The notes under the pieces are model-generated. The model did not search any database and was not told the DNA's origin. It worked only from the letters and a program-made list of their open reading frames with translations. A program made the translations under genes and the position numbers. A DNA stretch of 64,000 nucleotides. Origin: Tipula vernalis (taxonomy: Eukaryota; Arthropoda; Insecta; Diptera; Tipulidae). Location of the stretch: assembly GCA_958295665.1 (NCBI GenBank), contig OY282560.1, positions 260,843,368 through 260,907,367 of the forward strand. The letters run 5' to 3'. Below, piece by piece: positions 58,034 to 64,000 of this stretch (positions are counted from its first letter, which is position 1; each line of letters opens with the position of its first letter).

Positions 58034-58066
58034 GAAGAGGATAGACGTGTTTTTTCTATCCTCTTC
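58034..58066. repeat. 12-bp perfect hairpin
   Basis: GAAGAGGATAGA (58034-58045) and TCTATCCTCTTC (58055-58066) are exact reverse complements around a 9-nt loop, followed by A/T-rich sequence. It falls in the final codons of a short open frame (57881-58081) that I do not consider a gene. Confidence 0.6.
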
Positions 58067-58829
58067 AAAAATTTAATTTAATTTAAGTTTAGTGAAGTTA
58101 AATTCAAAGTGTAGTGCAAATAATTAAAGTGTAATTTTGGAAAATGCAATCCACCGGGAGGATGCATTTGTCAGGCAATGTTTTTATTTTTGTAGATAGA
58201 AAAATTAAAAGTGCATGATTTGGTATTTTGTGAGATTGTATTGTACATAAAATCAAATTTCAATTTTTAATTACTAAAGTCTAATAATTCGATAGTATTG
58301 AAATAGATTTTAACTTAAATAGAAATACGTCGTAGTAAATTTTATATTAGATTTTATTTTTACATACACTTACTCGGATTTGTATTCTTATGTTTGATTT
58401 TGGGTGCAATCAAATCGACACTAATACATACTTAAAATATGATATATAACAGGGCCAACAATAGGTTTGTGTACCTGTCTCGTTCGCTCTTCGCACGGAT
58501 TCTGTGAAGGAAATGTAATATGTTTTGTTGTTTTTTGTGTTATATAATATACAAACAACAACAAAAAGGAGAATCTTTTTCATTGGTTTTGATATAGTCG
58601 TCACAAATATTTTACTGTATCGATACATAAATCAGATATGTTTGTATGTGTTATAAGGTCTCCTGCAAGCTGCAACTGCAACGCACATGAAAGATGGTAG
58701 AAAATATTTACCGTCAATGTGTGTTGTTGGTTTTAGTATATAAGATTTTGTTACTTGGATGCGGGGGTTGTTTATCTCATTATGTTTCTCTGTGTTCATG
58801 AAACAACTATGGTATTCTTGAAATCATGT
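58067..58829. other. AT-rich, no gene recognised
   Basis: Nothing recognisable. The minus-strand frame at 58410-58628 has no known motif. Confidence 0.55.
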
Positions 58830-59520
58830 ATAATATGAGCACAATGAGATTTTGTATATTCGACTCAAACAGGATTCCTATACCTTGTATAATCGAATGG
58901 GTTTGAGTCGAATTGGAATTGGGAGCCATATTTCATTTAGAATGGTTTATTTAGGTAAGATTAATAATTTTTTATAGGATCAAATTGATTTTAATTTGAT
59001 TAATATTATAAATTATAAGTTGACTAAATATATAAATAAAATGCGTAGTTGGAAATGTTGGTTTAAGTTGAGTTAACATTTGATTTTTGACACAAAATGA
59101 TGTGTTCATTTATGTGGTGGATTAGTGGATAAGAGAATGTTATTTGTATGCTGGTGTTGTTGTTCGCTATGTGAGTTTTTAAAGGAACAAACATGGTGCG
59201 CTAGGTAAAATGAATATACATACATGCTCAATGAAGTTTTAGTGTATTCGACTCAAATAGGATTGGAAATTGAATTGGAATCCGTCTTGTACAATACATT
59301 GAAAATGGTTTATTTAGATATGATTAATAATTTTTTACAGGGTATTACAAAGTACAAACTGCATTAAATTGATTTTTAAATTATATTAATTAATACTATA
59401 AAATTATAAATTGACTAAATATATAAATAAAATGCTAATTTGGAAATGATGATTGGAGTTGAGTTAAGATATGGTTTGCAATTTATAATGACGTAATCAT
59501 TTTTGGGTGCAAAATTTAGA
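58830..59520. repeat. Diverged tandem duplication, period about 390 bp
   Basis: TATTCGACTCAAA (58857 and 59245), TGGTTTATTTAG (58943 and 59306) and ACTAAATATATAAATAAAATG (59023 and 59413) recur in the same order about 365-390 bp apart, with TTGAGTTAA following in both. Identity is moderate. Two units are visible. No coding capacity. Confidence 0.7.
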
Positions 59521-60369
59521 TTAAACCCAGGTGAACAAACTAGAATTATGTAAAAACTCTTCGGAAGGCTAAATGTCAATTTTACTGATATGGTACACAG
59601 ATAAAATTTGTAAGAAAATAATGTTTAATGTTCCTTTCACGGTTTTATGATATTACTTACTTTGCATGCTTGACTTTACAGGTAATATATCTATAAACGG
59701 AGTTGAAGTTTTGTGAAGTAGATAAGTAATAAATATCGTATATATTGATTTCTGTTTAGCTTAATTAGGTCAACAAGAATATAAGGGATTTATTGAAATT
59801 TAGATGGCGGGTTTTCTCACACAATCAACAGAATTACGTATATGGCACATCGATAAATTTTTAAGAAAGAAATGTTTAAGGTTCATAACATGGATTTATT
59901 ATTTTAATTACTTTGCATGCTTGATTTGGCAGGGTTTTATCTAGGATAAGGGAAACTGCCTTTTTATATGATATTGTAAACTTCATTGCGTTGCAAAAGT
60001 TTTGAGGTATTGATAAAAATGTCTCAGCATTTTTTGGATCTGTTTAATTTAATTATATCAAAGGGGCATAGTTTGTTCAAGTATTTTAGTCTGATGGAGT
60101 AGTTGATATAAATTACACTTAATTATATATAGGTAAGTGTTGACCGTCTTCAAGATGCAGAAATACTGGTGAATTCTCGCGCAACATCCAGAGGCTCCAA
60201 GCATCCAGCAGTTATGTAGCGTAGACATTTTATTGTCTTGTGATATCTATTTTATTTAACATTATCTAATTTATATAAGTGAATTTCTATTAATTAAGTA
60301 GTAAAGAAAGTTAGTTTTAAGAAATACCTGGGAAACCCTATTTGAGTTTTATTAGTAAATATCATATAT
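59521..60369. repeat. Second diverged duplication, period about 254 bp, plus unique DNA
   Basis: The block 59587-59702 (TGGTACACAGATAAA ... TACTTTGCATGCTTGACTTTACAGG) recurs with differences at 59841-59942 (TGGCACATCGATAAA ... TACTTTGCATGCTTGATTTGGCAGG). Both end in a CAGG resembling a splice acceptor. The rest is AT-rich without features. Confidence 0.6.
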
Positions 60370-62130
60370 GGGTACATGAAGTACTTAACTAAATTATTGA
60401 TATTCTAGACTGTTTTGCGTAGTATCATGATTAATGTTTGAATTATATGTATATACTTTTATAAATAAATAATTAATCTCAAAATTATTAATTTCCTTTT
60501 TAAAATCTGTAGGAAACTGCAGAGTAGTTTAAACTTAATAGTATGGTTAAATATATTTTCAACTTTTATTTTAAATCTAGTTGGTAGTTGGTGTCTAGTA
60601 AAGGTAACTAATGAAACATGTGTTGTGAATTTAAAGTATAACTTAGCCATTTAAAAATTTTTAATTAATCTTTTAGAATTTTTAGCTCAGAAGTAGGAGA
60701 GTTTACATATGCAATTTCATAAAATATTAATTATTATATATAATACTCGTATGTAATATATTGTGTTTTGCTCATTAAGATATATTAATTAATTTGCTTA
60801 AAGAATATTTAATGGTTCCTCTTCCTTAAGTTGCTAATAAATAAATAATTCAATTTTCAGAATATAACGGGTCCTGGAATTAATCATTGTCGTGGGGATT
60901 AAATTAATCATTGATATTATAGATTTTTTGCGTCGTAACATGATCAATGTTTAAATTATATTATATACTTATATTAATAATTATCTTCGACATTATTAAT
61001 TTCCTTTTCTAGATTTGTAGGAAATTGCCGATTAGTTTAAATTTAATTTTATGGTTAAGTATATATTTTTATCTTGTTATTTTTAAATTTAGTTGTAGTA
61101 GGTACAAATTAATTAACGATCTACAGGTTAAAGGTGACCAATGAAACAAGCGCTGTGAACTTAAATCGTAACTTAGCAATTTAAATTTTTAACATTCTTT
61201 TGAATTTTTAGCTTAGAGATAAAAGCCTACACATGCAATTTCATAAAATGTTAATATTGTAATACTTGTATGTAATTTATTGTGTTTTGCTCTTAAATAT
61301 ATATTATTTAATTTAGTTTAAAGAATATTTAAAGGTTTCTCTTCCTTAATTTGCTAATAAATAATTCAATTTTTCAGGAGATAACATAGTTTCAGAATCA
61401 ATCATTAATATGGGTATTAATTATATCCTGAATTTCAGAATTAATTTTAGTTTGGTGATTTATTTATTAATTTGAAATAAGTGCTGTCATTGTAATCATA
61501 GCTTAGTAATTTTAATTTTTCTTAAATATTTTATTAGGTAAATTAATGTGAGGCAGAAAGGAGGGAAATTACAACACTAATAATTTAATAATTGTTTAAG
61601 TCCTGATTTAGATTAAGGGAGTCCTGAGTATCTGGCCCTGGATACCAAAGAAATGATCATCTAATAATGTAGTTAGATTGTGCTGTCTTGTGCTAACCTA
61701 TTTACTATATATTGTACTAATAATTTACTAACAATCGATCGCATTGGTGTCGGTAACTGGGTCGAGTCTGTCCCAACTAATTAATCCTATCCTATCCATA
61801 GGTTTTGTTATATGTGTACGGGTGTACGGCATGAGCCCGGAAGTCCGAGAGATCGCGCTATAATGCTTGGTAGTACACTCACAATCAATCAATTCTTTTA
61901 GAATTTTTTAGCTTAGAATTGAGAAAGTCTTCATATGCAATTTCATAAAATGTTAATTTTTGTAATACTTGTATGTAATATATGGTGTTTTGCTCATTAA
62001 TATATATTAATTAATTTAGTTTAAAGAATATTTAAAGGTTTCTCCTCCCTTATTTGCTAATAAATGATTCAATTTTCAGAATATAACATAGTTCCAGAAT
62101 TAATCATTATTATAGGATTAAAATTAATCC
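60370..62130. repeat. Diverged tandem array, units of about 525 bp
   Basis: Three units. The phrase GCAATTTCATAAAAT lies at 60711, 61235 and 61937. Shared order: ATTATTAATTTCC, TAGGAAA, GAATTTTTAGCT, GCAATTTCATAAAAT, TGTGTTTTGCTC, AAAGAATATTTAA, TTGCTAATAAAT, TTCAG with AACATAG. Unit 1 is about 60370-60905, unit 2 about 60911-61425. Unit 3 (about 61430-62130) is lengthened by a SINE-like insertion. No coding signal; the repeated TTTTCAG resembles an acceptor but no exon follows. Confidence 0.72.
61540..61892 (+). mobile_element. SINE-like repeat with AATC tail, copy 1
   Basis: About 350 bp of GC-balanced sequence interrupting the third tandem unit. It shares with copy 2 AGGGAGTCCTGAGTATC, GGCCCTGGAT, ATGATCATCTAA, ATCGATCGCATTGGTGT, GGGTCGAGTCTGTCCCAACT, CCTATCCTATCC, TATAATGCTTGG and CACTCACAATCAATCAAT. 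GGGTCGAGTCTG resembles a pol III B box (GGTTCGANTCC) with one or two changes. A convincing A box at tRNA spacing was not found. It may be a SINE or the 3' end of a LINE. Confidence 0.6.
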
Positions 62131-62429
62131 TTACTAAGCTAAAAAAGGCTATTCAAATTTTACCAAACCATGTATATAACGAACAAACGCTTATAATGAT
62201 CATATGGTTTTGTCATATAGTTGTGTGCCTTGAATTTGCACGAACACTTATTTTTTCTTATACACTACAAACAAAGAACTACGTTTATAAACGTAAACGA
62301 ATATTTGATTAAAATGAACAGCCGGCTATCCTATAGTGAACAAAATTATGTCCCTTGAGTGTTTGGTATAAGCGAATTCTACTGTAATTATAATTATAAT
62401 TTTAGCTTAGTAATTTTAGATTTTCTTAA

Positions 62430-62757
62430 ATATTAAAGGCGAACAGGGGGATATTACAACATTAATATTTTTTAATTTAGGTTTAGGGAGTCCTGAGTAT
62501 CCGGCCCTGGATTCCAGAAAGATGATCATCTAAAAATGTAGTTAGATTGTGTTGTCTTTTGTGCCGTTAATTTACTAACTATCGATCGCATTGGTGTCTG
62601 TAACCGGGTCGAGTCTGTCCCAACTAATAATCCTATCCTATCCTTCGGTTTTGTTGTGTGTAAACGGGTGTCCGGTGTGTGCCCGGGAGTCGGGGAGACT
62701 TGCTATAATGCTTGGCCGTACACTCACAATCAATCAATCAATCAATCAATTCCTTGG
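62430..62757 (+). mobile_element. SINE-like repeat with AATC tail, copy 2
   Basis: Second copy of the same repeat, roughly 80-85% identical by eye, ending in a longer (AATC)n tail (about 62727-62750). After the tail comes TCCTTGGTAATTGTGTTGTG, which occurs without the repeat at 57990. Both copies share orientation, and the sequence just upstream of each (AGCTTAGTAATTTTA) is also similar, so part of the likeness could come from segmental duplication. Confidence 0.6.
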
Positions 62758-62843
62758 TAATTGTGTTGTGTATCATTTATATATTAAACATTTTTTAAAA
62801 AAAAAAATTTTTTTTGAAGCGGAGTGACGTAAGTGATCTTTTT

Positions 62844-63173
62844 ATAATTAATATTATTTCGTATAATCACAAAACACCAACAGTTTTCACTTACTTAAAA
62901 ATAAAAAAACCAAAATTTTATTTTTGAATTTATTTACTTTTATTTATTTAAAATTACAACTAGTTTCGATCTTGTAAAGATCATCTACAGGTAATTTTTT
63001 GCAATAGTAGAATTGCAAAAAATTACCTGTAGATGATCTTTACAAGATCGAAACTAGTTGTAATTTTAAATAAATAAAAGTAAATAAATTCAAAAATAAA
63101 ATTTTGGTTTTTTTATTTTTAAGTAAGTGAAAACTGTTGGTGTTTTGTGATTATACGAAATAATATTAATTAT
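62844..63173. repeat. Perfect palindrome, 162-bp arms, end of Penelope-like element
   Basis: The left arm 62844-63005 and right arm 63012-63173 are exact reverse complements as read by eye, around a 6-nt loop (AGTAGA). The right arm overlaps the end of the GIY-YIG frame. Penelope-like elements are known for terminal repeats (pLTRs) that may lie in direct or inverted order; this palindrome is best read as such a terminal structure. Absence of mismatches implies recent origin or conversion. Confidence 0.85.
62953..62995 (-). ncRNA. Hammerhead-ribozyme-like fold in the terminal repeat
   Basis: On the minus strand (sense for the element) and, because of the palindrome, also on the plus strand at 63022-63064. 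Order: ATTAC (stem I 5' side), CTG-TAG-ATGA (hammerhead core CTGATGA with three extra bases), stem TCTT-TAC-AAGA, TC, GAAA, a tiny AC-TA-GT stem III, then GTAAT pairing with ATTAC. Hammerhead ribozymes are established components of Penelope-like terminal repeats. The inserted TAG and the non-standard stem II closing make catalytic activity uncertain. Confidence 0.35.
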
Positions 63174-64000
63174 CATTTATATGTTGAGCGAAATTTGATT
63201 CTGTCCTAATTTTGCCAATATCGCTTGAAAGTTCCTTAAACCGTTGTTTACATGATCTTCCAGTTTGCCCTAAATAAATTGAAGGGCAAACTCCCGTGTC
63301 CAAAATTGAATCATTCTTAGGCTTTATTTTATGTTTCAATGAATTTTGAGTTTTATAAGCAATTTTGTAACCATAATTTTGAAAATTTTTTTGAAGATGT
63401 TTAGTAGAATTTTTATTAAAATCTACACTGACATATTTTGGTTGCACATCTTTATCAAAAATGCGAAGTAGTTGACTGTCTATATTCCATATTATTTCGA
63501 TAAATTAAATTCATCAAGTCAATTTTTGTTGATTTGTGTGTGTTTACATGCTATTTAACCGGTGAATCATGTGGTTGTATGCTGAAATCTTACGTTGGTA
63601 TGGATGGTTTGACTTCTCATGGATCGTGTGGCTGGTTTGTGTTGGTTTTCTAAATATTTTGAATTTATGCTAATATTAAGAAATTTATATTTTTATTATT
63701 TTAAATCTCAAATGTCAACTTAATATTTTGGTGAAATTGGTTTAAATATCGGTTAGTGTATATCTTTGTAGAATTTATTTATATTGTTCATAATAAATTT
63801 ATTTTCGATGTAATTGTAATAAATGTTAGCTAATGTGCCGGATAGTGGACTGCCCATCGGAAGACCATCGGTTTGTTTGTAAAATCTATTTTCGTGTTTA
63901 AAATAAATTTGATTTGTAATTTCTTCTAAACGTTGTTTTTATATCTCGATTGACTAATAAACTCATTGTAATCTCCAATGTTTCTCTTAAGGGTATATTT
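63166..64000 (-). pseudogene. Penelope-like element: RT C-terminal part and GIY-YIG endonuclease
   Basis: Minus strand, entering from the window edge. RT: YKQTDGLPMGSPLSGTLANI (about 63892-63830), the Penelope-type MGSPL motif region. After decayed or deleted sequence (the YVDD box was not found) comes MIHRLNSM (about 63575), a stop (TAG in the IHRL-containing C-terminal region), then an open frame through LMNLIYRNNIWNIDSQLL and VQPKYVSVDFN into the endonuclease. Endonuclease: CPSIYLGQTGRSCKQRFKEL, with the GIY-YIG motif drifted to SIY...YLG, and NFAQH near the end. The frame terminates inside the palindrome. Penelope-like proteins combine RT with a GIY-YIG nuclease and move by reverse transcription. 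This copy is damaged, and its 5' part lies outside the window. Confidence 0.85.

Noticed and set aside
61745..61765. A tRNA gene suggested by GGGTCGAGTCTG
   Set aside because: No cloverleaf could be drawn around it and no A box lies at tRNA spacing; kept only as a B-box-like phrase in a repeat.
62771..63182. TATCATTTATAT at 62771 and 63171 as a target duplication of the Penelope-like element
   Set aside because: AT-rich 12-mer, and the right copy lies inside the element's own coding end, so it cannot be a flank.

Overview
This 64 kb window is AT-rich eukaryotic DNA, almost certainly from an insect or other arthropod. The signs are LINE, Tc1/mariner, piggyBac-type and Penelope-like elements of arthropod type, long non-coding AT-rich stretches, and no operon-like gene packing. 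I recognise no complete host gene. Nearly everything that can be named is a transposable element, a relic of one, or tandem/palindromic repeat DNA. The species cannot be fixed from the sequence alone.

Layout: (1) 1-8808 is a 163-bp satellite with a higher-order repeat of about 1.92 kb, split by a 5'-truncated poly(A) LINE (1009-3674). (2) 8809-17660 is AT-rich DNA with a foldback element, two candidate host exons (near 9.95 and 10.2 kb), a mariner relic, a palindromic element and two decayed LINE fragments. (3) 17727-about 21800 (minus strand) is the best preserved element: a LINE with an intact endonuclease/reverse transcriptase frame, an ORF1 with a PHD-type finger, and a canonical -1 slippery heptamer in the short ORF1/ORF2 overlap. 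(4) 25245-34770 is a nest. A dispersed repeat is split by a nearly full-length LINE (27380-32050, duplicated AGTACT) and by a 2.5-kb TA-flanked inverted-repeat element (32087-34586), which itself holds smaller foldbacks and a 178-bp palindromic MITE. (5) 34771-44439 is mostly unannotatable and holds a piggyBac-type MITE, a foldback element made of a 17-bp minisatellite, and weak exon candidates. (6) 44440-54820 holds Jockey-like and I/LOA-like LINE relics, one of them split by a Tc1-like element whose TA target can be read directly. (7) 54821-62757 is AT-rich, with diverged tandem duplications and two copies of a SINE-like repeat with an AATC tail. (8) 62844-64000 is a Penelope-like element (RT and GIY-YIG endonuclease, minus strand) ending in a perfect 162-bp-arm palindrome that carries a hammerhead-ribozyme-like core.

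The parts do not form a pathway. They record serial insertions: satellite expansion, LINE and DNA-transposon invasion, and insertion into older insertions. Several empty sites can be inferred within the window. The observations most worth following are the -1 frameshift arrangement in the 17.7-21.8 kb LINE and the ribozyme-like palindrome at the end of the Penelope-like element.
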